Positions 35,266-41,756 of a stretch of 44,697 nucleotides of DNA are shown here, piece by piece. The stretch's first letter is position 1; each line of letters begins with the position of its first letter. Location of the stretch: assembly GCF_001999325.1 (NCBI RefSeq), contig NZ_MVAR01000009.1, forward strand, positions 15,127 to 59,823, given 5' to 3'. Source of the stretch: Thioalkalivibrio versutus. Its GTDB lineage: Bacteria; Pseudomonadota; Gammaproteobacteria; Ectothiorhodospirales; Ectothiorhodospiraceae. A program made the translations under genes and the position numbers. The notes below the pieces were generated by a model. It made no database searches. It was not told where the DNA came from and saw only the letters and a program-made list of their open reading frames with translations.

Positions 35266-35883
35266 CTAGTCCGCGTACTGTGGCGGTTCGAAGCGCATGC
35301 GACTGTGGTGGCCGCCAGCCTCGATGATGACCAGTTCGTGCAGTTCGCCGCCGGCGCCTCTCAGGGTCAGTTCGGGGACCATGCGGCGCAGGGCACGATC
35401 CCGCGGGACGAGCGCGAGGGTCCAGGCGTCGATGTCCCCCGTGACGTCGATCTCGAAGTCGCTCTCCAGGGTCTCGCGGTCGCCGGTCAGCAGGGCGCGG
35501 AACAACCCGGCCAGGGTGGCCAGGGCGGGCTGTTCGTTGAGGTCGATCTCGCGGCTGGAGCCGCGACGTTCCAGGGTGAGGGTGTCACCCTCGATGTGCA
35601 CGGTCTCGCCACGCGGGCCGTCGACCTGGCGGGTAAGGGTATCGGGGGGCTCGAAGGCCAGGGAGCCCGAGCGGGTCTCCGGGAATTCCAGCATCGGGTC
35701 GTCGCGGCGCTCTTCGAACGCGAGGGTCGCCGCGCGCTCGGTGGTCAGGGCTTCGAGCAAGGCGCCGAGGGTGTCGTTGGCCAGGGCCGAAACAGGGACG
35801 AGAAGACCCAAGGCCAGGATCAGCGTGATGCCGGACTGGCGGATACGCGGGCCAAAGCCGTGGCCTCGCCTATTTGGATGCAT
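35266..35883 (-). CDS. LolA-like periplasmic carrier (ApeL-like)
   Basis: The start at ATG 35883 (HPNRRGHG) gives 205 residues with signal peptide GITLILALGLLVPVSALA and cleavage before ND. An in-frame ATG at 35898 is also possible. The mature domain has an eleven-strand LolA-like pattern: LAFEERRDDPMLEFPETRSG, then SGSLAFEPPDTLTRQV and VHIEGDTLTLERRG. Outer-membrane lipoprotein carrier-related proteins of this kind occur in aryl-polyene clusters beside the MMPL exporter. It overlaps the acyltransferase end by 14 bases. Confidence 0.85.
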   Translation of the reverse strand: MHPNRRGHGFGPRIRQSGITLILALGLLVPVSALANDTLGALLEALTTERAATLAFEERRDDPMLEFPETRSGSLAFEPPDTLTRQVDGPRGETVHIEGDTLTLERRGSSREIDLNEQPALATLAGLFRALLTGDRETLESDFEIDVTGDIDAWTLALVPRDRALRRMVPELTLRGAGGELHELVIIEAGGHHSRMRFEPPQYAD

Positions 35884-36769
35884 CGTCCCAGAAGTCATAG
35901 AAATTGAACCAGTTGTAAGGGGCCTCGCGCACCCGCGCCTCGAGGCGATCGGCGTAGCGCTGTACCCAGTGTGCCAGGGCTGCATCGCGCTGCCCGCGTG
36001 GGGCCTCGATGGTCTCGGCGAAGGGTTCAAAGACGATATCGTAGCGGTTGCCCCCGCGATAGAGCCCGAAGCACAGGATCACCGGGACCTTGAGCACCGC
36101 GGCCAGCAGCAGCGGCCCTTGCGGGAACAGCGCGGTGTCGCCGAGGAAGTTGCAGGCGACCATCTTGTCACTCTCGGCGACGCGGTCGCCCAGCGTTGCG
36201 ATCAGCTCGCCGCGATCCAGGCACTCGCGGGCCTGGATCAGGGTCTCGGTACGCCCCAGCGGGATCACCGACGCGGCGACCTCGGGGTTCAGGGCCTCCA
36301 GGACCTGGGTGATGCTCTGGTTGTGGTCGTTGTACATCAGGACCTTGACCGGAAAGTCGTACTTGCCTACCGCCAGCGCCCGCAAGGCCTCGAAGCTGCC
36401 CAGGTGCGCGCCCAGCAGGATCGCGCCGCGGCCACTGTCCACGTGTTCCAGGAAGGTCTCGCGGTTGTGTACCTGGATGTCCAGACAGGCGTCCTTGCCG
36501 GCGAGCAGGAAGACGCGGTCGAGGATGACCGCCGCAAAGCAGTGCAGGTGCCGGGCCAAATCGCCCAGGCGCGGTTCGCGCCCCAGGACCCGGCGCAGGT
36601 AGTTGCGACTGTGGCGGCGCGACTGCGGTGCGAACAGCAGGAAGTAGGCCGTGATCGGGTAGAGCAGGGTGCGGCTGGCGCGGCGCCCGAGATTCAGGGC
36701 CACCCAGAGGATGATGCGCAGGGCCAGGGGCGAGCCCCGTTCCGCCTGCTGAAACCAGCCGCGGCTCAT
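35870..36769 (-). CDS. LpxL/HtrB-family acyltransferase
   Basis: 299 residues. N-terminal amphipathic/membrane region (ALRIILWVALNLGRRASRTL), then GAHLGSFEALRAL with the H-X4-E catalytic motif (His122, Glu127), and further family blocks GDRVAESDKMVACNFLGD and ALFPQGPLLLAAVLKVPVIL. It transfers an acyl group; in this setting probably an aryl-polyene or fatty acyl chain onto a lipid or sugar acceptor. In many aryl-polyene clusters this domain is fused to the GT2 enzyme (ApeJ type); here they are separate. The start overlaps the dehydratase stop by 4 bases. Confidence 0.9.
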   Translation of the reverse strand: MSRGWFQQAERGSPLALRIILWVALNLGRRASRTLLYPITAYFLLFAPQSRRHSRNYLRRVLGREPRLGDLARHLHCFAAVILDRVFLLAGKDACLDIQVHNRETFLEHVDSGRGAILLGAHLGSFEALRALAVGKYDFPVKVLMYNDHNQSITQVLEALNPEVAASVIPLGRTETLIQARECLDRGELIATLGDRVAESDKMVACNFLGDTALFPQGPLLLAAVLKVPVILCFGLYRGGNRYDIVFEPFAETIEAPRGQRDAALAHWVQRYADRLEARVREAPYNWFNFYDFWDDASK

Positions 36770-37098
36770 GCGTCCGCGGTGTCGTGAGTCGTGATCAGTT
36801 GGCCGGCACAGAAGGTGACGGGGGCCTCGCCATCCGCCGCGAGTACGCGGAAGGCCTGACGGCCGCCGTGTCCGGGCGGATCGATCTCGACCCGGAATGC
36901 CGTCTCGGGTCCCAGGGGTGCAAGGAACTTGACCTGGGGGAGGGCCTCGACCGGCCCGAGACCGTGGGCGTGGGCCACCGCCGCGACCTGGTCGAGGATG
37001 ACCACGCCGGGCACCACCGGGTGACCGGGGAAGTGCCCGGGCAGGGATGGGTGACCGGCCCCGATGCGGCGAATGGTGGACTGGATGAGGGTCTGCAT
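36766..37098 (-). CDS. ApeI-like hotdog dehydratase
   Basis: 110 residues with HPSLPGHFPGHPVVPGVVIL, the FabA/FabZ signature with catalytic His22. Shorter than FabZ (about 150), as usual for ApeI. The predicted partner is the ApeP-like protein encoded at the other end of the operon; the two are known to form a heteromer in other aryl-polyene systems. 13 bases after the AMP-ligase gene. Confidence 0.9.
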   Translation of the reverse strand: MQTLIQSTIRRIGAGHPSLPGHFPGHPVVPGVVILDQVAAVAHAHGLGPVEALPQVKFLAPLGPETAFRVEIDPPGHGGRQAFRVLAADGEAPVTFCAGQLITTHDTADA

Positions 37099-37111
37099 CA
37101 GGGCGGGCGGC

Positions 37112-38461
37112 TCAGGCGCACTGGCCGTGATGGGCGAGCAGGTCCAGCAGGATCTGGCGTGGCAGCTTGCCGGTGGCCGAACGCGGCAGATGATCGACGC
37201 GGACCAGCGGGCGCGGCAGGAACAGCGGGTCCATGCACTCGGCCAGTGCAGCCTGGATTTCGGCCGCGCTGCGATCCGGTGCCACCACCAGGGCGGCCAG
37301 CCGGGTCACGCCGTGCGTGTCCTGATCGGTGCCCGGCGGAATGAACACCCCGTCGAGCACCCCGGGGATTGCGTTGAGTCGGCGGTTGAGATCGGCCAGG
37401 GAGGCGCGTTTGCCGGCGATGTTCAGTTGATCGGCCAGGCGCCCCTCCATGCGGAAGTGGCTGACGTCCCGGACCTCGATGTGGTCCGGAAGCGGGACCG
37501 CTTCGGGGTGCTGGGGTCCCTGGACGCGCGCGAGGCCGTCGTCATTGCGATGCAGTTGCACCCCGGGGTAGGCCGTCCAGTCGGATTCGCGGGTGGTGCG
37601 GCGGGTTGCAATGGCGCCGGCCTCGGTGCAACCGTAGATCTCGTCCAGGCGGCAGCCGAACACCCGTTCGGCCTGGCCGGCCGTTTCCGGGTCCAGGGGC
37701 GCGGTCGCGCAGAGGATGCGTTCCGGGGTCGGCCACTCCAGCCCCGCACGCAGGCAGGCGCTCAGATGAAAAGGTGTGGTTACCAGAACGGCCGGGGTGC
37801 AGTCCGCCAGTGCGGCACGGATGTCCTCGGGGTAGAACGGGCGTCCGGCGAGCAGGGTGGCGTGCCCCAGCAGGGCGTACAGGAGCGTGGACTCCAGGCC
37901 GTACATGTGCTGCGGCGGGACCGTGCCGATCAGGGTCGGTCCGGAGCCATCCACCAGATCGAAGCATTCCAGCGCCTGCCAGGTGACAGCATGCAGGGCC
38001 TCCCAGGTCCGCGCATGGGCCGTGGGGGTGCCGGTGCTGCCGGAGGAGAAGGCCAGAACGGCGGTCTGGTCGGCGGGGATCTCGGGGATCGCCCCGGTGG
38101 CCTCGCCGGCTGCGCCGCAGGCGGACACCCGCAGGATCGGGATTGCGATCTCGGCATCCGGGCCGTCGACCAGGGCAGGCGCGTCCGGGTATTGGCTGGC
38201 GATCTCGGCCAGGGTGGTGCTCCCGCGGTTCGGGGGCAGCAGATTGACCTGGCCGCGCAGCAGAATGGCGGCAAAGGCGACCGCGAAGTGGTAGCGGTCC
38301 TGGCACAGGTTGAAGGCCGCCCGCGCCTGCGGCAGGCGTGCGGCCAGCGCCTGCGCGTCGGCGAGGAAGGCGGCGCGCGAGATCGCCCGATCGCCGATGC
38401 GCGCCAGCGGGGCGGGCGTGTCGGCGATCAGTGGTCGAGTGACCTGCGGGGTATCTGTCAC
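37112..38461 (-). CDS. Acyl/aryl-AMP ligase (ApeH-like)
   Basis: 449 residues, ANL superfamily. It would activate the aryl starter acid and load it on the ACP. The P-loop reads LAFSSGSTGTPTAHARTW, with Thr where most members have Lys. Next are a TVPPQHMYGLESTLLYAL segment, EIYGCTEAGAIATR, and near the C-terminus RSATGKLPRQILLDLL with the catalytic Lys. The GTG start at 38461 overlaps the COG4648 stop by 4 bases (GTGA). Short for the family (ape members are about 450). The substrate may be 4-hydroxybenzoate or a coumarate, which the sequence does not reveal. Confidence 0.88.
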   Translation of the reverse strand: MTDTPQVTRPLIADTPAPLARIGDRAISRAAFLADAQALAARLPQARAAFNLCQDRYHFAVAFAAILLRGQVNLLPPNRGSTTLAEIASQYPDAPALVDGPDAEIAIPILRVSACGAAGEATGAIPEIPADQTAVLAFSSGSTGTPTAHARTWEALHAVTWQALECFDLVDGSGPTLIGTVPPQHMYGLESTLLYALLGHATLLAGRPFYPEDIRAALADCTPAVLVTTPFHLSACLRAGLEWPTPERILCATAPLDPETAGQAERVFGCRLDEIYGCTEAGAIATRRTTRESDWTAYPGVQLHRNDDGLARVQGPQHPEAVPLPDHIEVRDVSHFRMEGRLADQLNIAGKRASLADLNRRLNAIPGVLDGVFIPPGTDQDTHGVTRLAALVVAPDRSAAEIQAALAECMDPLFLPRPLVRVDHLPRSATGKLPRQILLDLLAHHGQCA

Positions 38462-39072
38462 GGGTGCCTCAGCATCCGGTGGTGATCGACCCGCGCCAGC
38501 TCCATCAGATAGGCCAGGAAGCCGTTGTGCGGCTCGTCGCGCAGGAGCCAGCGGCGCAGCGGATACTCCAGCAGGAACAGGCCGGCCAGAAAAAGGTAGT
38601 TGATCCCGTTGGCAAACAGGGCCCAGGTGGTGGCGGTGGCGAACAGCGCCAGCCAGGCGGACACGATTGCCAGTCCGGCACACAGCAGGGCCCAGGTAAT
38701 GGTGAGGTTGCGGGTGTAGCGGTGCACCGCGGCGGTGTCGGAGGCCCCCATGGCCAGGGCGTAGCGCGTGATCAGCGGGGTAGAGTCGCTGCGCAACGAA
38801 CGCGCGAACAGAAGCGACAAGAGCCCCATGATGAGCACCGGCAAAGCATACAGCAGCCAGGTGGCCATCCCGCCGAGGAGCAACAGGCTTATGCCCACGG
38901 CCAGGCTCGCGGCCAGCACGCCACGTCCGGTGGTGGCCAGCGAGGCCCATGCAGCCACCAGGATCAGGGTGGCCAGGATCGCCAGCGGCACTAGCGGGAT
39001 CTCGAAGGTCACGCCGAGGACGACCGCGACCGGATAACTCAGGGCCACGCAGGCGGCGAGTGGGGTGTTCAC
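38458..39072 (-). CDS. COG4648-type membrane protein (ApeG-like)
   Basis: 204 residues with five to six membrane helices, for example LAACVALSYPVAVVLGV, LAVGISLLLLGGMATWLLYA and WALFANGINYLFLAGLFLLEY. The conserved tail FLLEYPLRRW is typical of ApeG. Its function in aryl-polyene clusters is unknown but it is a core member. It overlaps both neighbours by 4 bases. Confidence 0.85.
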   Translation of the reverse strand: MNTPLAACVALSYPVAVVLGVTFEIPLVPLAILATLILVAAWASLATTGRGVLAASLAVGISLLLLGGMATWLLYALPVLIMGLLSLLFARSLRSDSTPLITRYALAMGASDTAAVHRYTRNLTITWALLCAGLAIVSAWLALFATATTWALFANGINYLFLAGLFLLEYPLRRWLLRDEPHNGFLAYLMELARVDHHRMLRHP

Positions 39073-39341
39073 GACGTGGCTCGGTTGGCCTCGATATGGG
39101 CGCTCAGCGCCCGCAAGGACGCGAAGATCTCGCGGTTGTTTTCGTCGTCCGACCGGATCTGGACGCCGTAGGCGCGGGAGATGGCCAGGGCCAGCTCCAG
39201 GGCATCGATGGAATCCAGCCCCAGTCCTTCACGGAACAGCGCATCTTCCGGCTCGATCTCCTCCGGCGCGACCTCCTCCAGATTAAGGCTGTCCACGATC
39301 AGTTGAGCGACTTCCTGTTCGAACGCTGTTTGTGATGGCAC
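39069..39341 (-). CDS. Acyl carrier protein (ApeF-like)
   Basis: 90 residues. GLDSIDALELALA contains the phosphopantetheine Ser44. The tail YGVQIRSDDENNREIFASL is typical of the ACP at the head of aryl-polyene clusters. The GTG start at 39341 follows a GGGGGAA ribosome site. First gene of the operon. E. coli-type clusters have two ACPs (apeE, apeF); only this one is present here. Confidence 0.92.
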   Translation of the reverse strand: MPSQTAFEQEVAQLIVDSLNLEEVAPEEIEPEDALFREGLGLDSIDALELALAISRAYGVQIRSDDENNREIFASLRALSAHIEANRATS

Positions 39342-39516
39342 GTGTTCCCCCGGTGCAGTGATGTGCGCATTTTGTGATCGCCTCCGAACTTGCCGTTCGC
39401 GCGAGGGTCACCCTGCTGTGGGCGCCGATGATACCCACACCCGAGGGGCCGTGGTACCCTCGCGACCAGACCGGGTCGCCTTTCTGGGGTTGCGGGCGGG
39501 CAAGCGGAGACGTGAT
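39342..39516. promoter_or_regulatory. Divergent control region of the polyene operon and halogenase-like gene
   Basis: 175 bases between divergent starts. Transcription of the 12-gene minus-strand operon and of the plus-strand flavoprotein must start here. No strong sigma-70 -35/-10 pair was recognised. A short imperfect dyad, agggtcaccct, lies near 39405 and might be an operator. No known regulator site is assigned. Confidence 0.4.
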
Positions 39517-40875
39517 TTGATACAACCGGGACAGGAAGCCGTAACCGACGGGCGCTGCCAGGTGGTGGTGATCGGAGGAGGCCCCGCCGGCTCCACGGTG
39601 GCCTCCCGACTGGCGCAGAAGGGGCGCGACGTGGTGCTGCTGGAAAAGGCCCGGCATCCACGCTTCCACATCGGCGAATCCCTGCTGCCGATGAATATGC
39701 CGTTGTTCGAGGAACTGGGCGTGGCCGAGGCCATCGCGGCAATCGGCATCCCCAAGCACGGGGCCGAGTTCACCATCCCCGAGGCGCCCGACGCGCCGCG
39801 AACCTATTACTTCGAGCGCGCCCTGAACGACGACACACCCGCGTCGGCATGCGAGGTGCGGCGTTCGGAGTTCGACCACCTGCTGCTGGAAAACAGCGCC
39901 CGCCTGGGTGTGCGGGTGCTGGAAGAGGTCACCGTCTTCGATGTCGCCCTGGCCGATCCCGCCAAGGGCGGGACCCAGCAGGTCACCGCGCGCGATGCTT
40001 CCGGCAACACGCTGGAGTTCGAGGCCGATTTCGTGGTCGACGCCTCCGGTCGCGATACCTTCCTGGCGCGCCGTCTGGACCTGAAGGCGCGCAACCCGGA
40101 ACACAACAGCGCCGCGATCTTCGGGCACTTCAACAACGTGCCGCGGCGTGCCGGGCGCGATGCCGGCAACATCAGTATCTACTGGTTCCAGCACGGCTGG
40201 ATCTGGATGATCCCGTTGCGCGACGGGGCGATGAGCGTGGGCGCGGTCTGTTTTCCCGAATACCTGAAGACGCGCAAGACCAAGCCCGAGACGTTCCTGT
40301 GGGACACGCTGAAGCTCTGCCCGCCGGCCTTCGAGCGCATGCAGGGCGCGGAGCTGGCTGGCCCGGTCAACGCCACCGGCAATTTCTCCTACCGCTCCAG
40401 TCAGGCCCACGGCCCGGGTTATCTGCTGGTCGGCGATGCGTTCACCTTTGTCGACCCGGTGTTCTCCAGCGGGGTCTATATCGCGATGTCGGGGGGCTTC
40501 CGCGCCGCCGATGCGGTGGATCGCTGCCTGGAGCATCCGGCGCGCTCCGCACGCTATCTGCGTGCCTTTGAGCGCGACGTGCGCCGTGGCGTCCGCCGTT
40601 TCTCCTGGTTGATCTACCGCTTCAACAGCCCGGTGATGCGCAAGCTGTTCATGGGTCCGCGCAATACCTTCGGGATGGAGCAGGCGGTGATCTCGCTGCT
40701 GGCCGGGGATGTCTACCGCAATACCCGTGTGCAGTGGTCCCTGCGCGCCTTCAAGACGGTGTACTACGTGCAGATGGCGCTGAACCTGCCGCGGGCCCTG
40801 GCCTTCTGGGCGCGGCGCCGGCGCAACGCGCGGCTGCACTTCACCGGCGGCACCACGCCCGAAGACGAGGCCTGA
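39517..40875 (+). CDS. FAD-dependent halogenase-like flavoprotein
   Basis: 452 residues. The FAD-binding VVVIGGGPAGSTVASRLAQK is near residue 15, followed by HIGESLLPMN and PKHGAEF. The latter has a Lys in the region of the catalytic Lys of flavin-dependent halogenases. W-I-W-M-I-P at 228-233 fits the WxWxIP motif of that family. VGDAFTFVDPVFSSGVYIA is the second FAD motif. The TTG start at 39517 is preferred because AAGCGGAGA lies 8 bases upstream; GTG 39451 is an alternative. Halogenase-like genes occur in xanthomonadin and flexirubin clusters. A non-halogenating reductase or hydroxylase of the same fold remains possible. Confidence 0.8.
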   Translation: MIQPGQEAVTDGRCQVVVIGGGPAGSTVASRLAQKGRDVVLLEKARHPRFHIGESLLPMNMPLFEELGVAEAIAAIGIPKHGAEFTIPEAPDAPRTYYFERALNDDTPASACEVRRSEFDHLLLENSARLGVRVLEEVTVFDVALADPAKGGTQQVTARDASGNTLEFEADFVVDASGRDTFLARRLDLKARNPEHNSAAIFGHFNNVPRRAGRDAGNISIYWFQHGWIWMIPLRDGAMSVGAVCFPEYLKTRKTKPETFLWDTLKLCPPAFERMQGAELAGPVNATGNFSYRSSQAHGPGYLLVGDAFTFVDPVFSSGVYIAMSGGFRAADAVDRCLEHPARSARYLRAFERDVRRGVRRFSWLIYRFNSPVMRKLFMGPRNTFGMEQAVISLLAGDVYRNTRVQWSLRAFKTVYYVQMALNLPRALAFWARRRRNARLHFTGGTTPEDEA

Positions 40876-40885
40876 GAAGGCTCCC

Positions 40886-41560
40886 GTGGGCGAGGTGCGC
40901 GTCGGACTGGGTCGCATCGGGCCGGACGGCCTGGCGACCTTTGCGCTGTCGAATCTGATCATCCTGGCCACCGGCGGCTTGTCCTGGCTGGCGCTGTGGC
41001 TCTACACCGTGCACTGGTCGCGGCGGCGGCGCTGCCCCGGGCGCGGGGACTGCATCCTGGTGCTGGGGCAGCAGCTGGAGTCGGGGGCGCCCGGTCCGGG
41101 CTACCGCCTGCGCCTGCTGCGCGCCGTGCGTCTGGCGCGCCGGAATCCCGATGCCCGGATCCTGGTGCTGGGTGGGCAGACCTCCCCCGGTGCTCCCAGC
41201 GAGGCCGCCGCGGGCGCGGCCCTTCTGCAACACCACGGGATCGCGGCGACGCGCATCCGTACCGAAGACGCCTCGCGGCATACGCTGGAGAATCTGCGCA
41301 ATGCGCGCGATCTGCTGACGGAGACGGCGGAGGCCGGTGATGCGCCCCTAGTGCTGGTGACCAGTCGCTTCCATCTCGCCCGGGCGGTCGCCATCGCGCG
41401 CGGCATGGGATTGCGCGTCTGCCCCTGTCCGGCGGAGCCGGGCTCCACCGTATCGGCGGCGCGACTGGCGCGCGAATGCTGGATGCTGCACTGGTACCAC
41501 ACCGGCCGCACCCTGGCGCGCTTGATCCGCCACCGGGGCATGCTCGAACGGATCAGCTGA
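40886..41560 (+). CDS. YdcF/DUF218 family membrane protein
   Basis: 224 residues. An N-terminal membrane helix (LSNLIILATGGLSWLALWLY, about residues 21-42) and a DUF218 domain: LVLGQQLESGAPGPGYRLRL, ARILVLGGQT and LVTSRFHLARAVAIARGMG. The conserved Asp/Glu and Ser-Arg-Phe-His motifs are present. Members (ElyC, SanA, YdcF) act in envelope or peptidoglycan-lipid metabolism, with no firm reaction. GTG start at 40886, with AGAAGG upstream; 10 bases after the flavoprotein, so co-transcribed with it. Confidence 0.85.
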   Translation: MGEVRVGLGRIGPDGLATFALSNLIILATGGLSWLALWLYTVHWSRRRRCPGRGDCILVLGQQLESGAPGPGYRLRLLRAVRLARRNPDARILVLGGQTSPGAPSEAAAGAALLQHHGIAATRIRTEDASRHTLENLRNARDLLTETAEAGDAPLVLVTSRFHLARAVAIARGMGLRVCPCPAEPGSTVSAARLARECWMLHWYHTGRTLARLIRHRGMLERIS

Positions 41561-41563
41561 TGT

Positions 41564-41748
41564 TCTTCAAGCGCGAAGCGCACGAAGACACGAAGGCGGG
41601 CAAGAGCGATCAACAGGGATTCAAGGGGTATGGGCCCGAGGTTATTACCGCCTTGGGTGCAGCTGGTCCTCTGTGCGGCCCGTCAGCCTGGATCCTTCCC
41701 GTCTCCCGTAAATGCTTTTCCGGTCTTCTGCGTGTGCCTCGTGGTGAA
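41564..41748. repeat. Dispersed CACGAAG element, third copy (degenerate)
   Basis: Fills the gap between the convergent YdcF-like gene and valS. The left part (about 41573-41598) has gcgaagcgcacgaagacacg; the right part (41721-41746) reads as caccacgaggcacacgcaga on the opposite strand, followed by gaaaagcat as in the 28145-28334 copy. A GGGAGA..GGGAAGGAT stretch inside the right side also resembles the other copy. Inverted ends are imperfect. No open frame. Length is about 185 bases. Confidence 0.65.
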
Positions 41749-41756
41749 CAGCGCCC

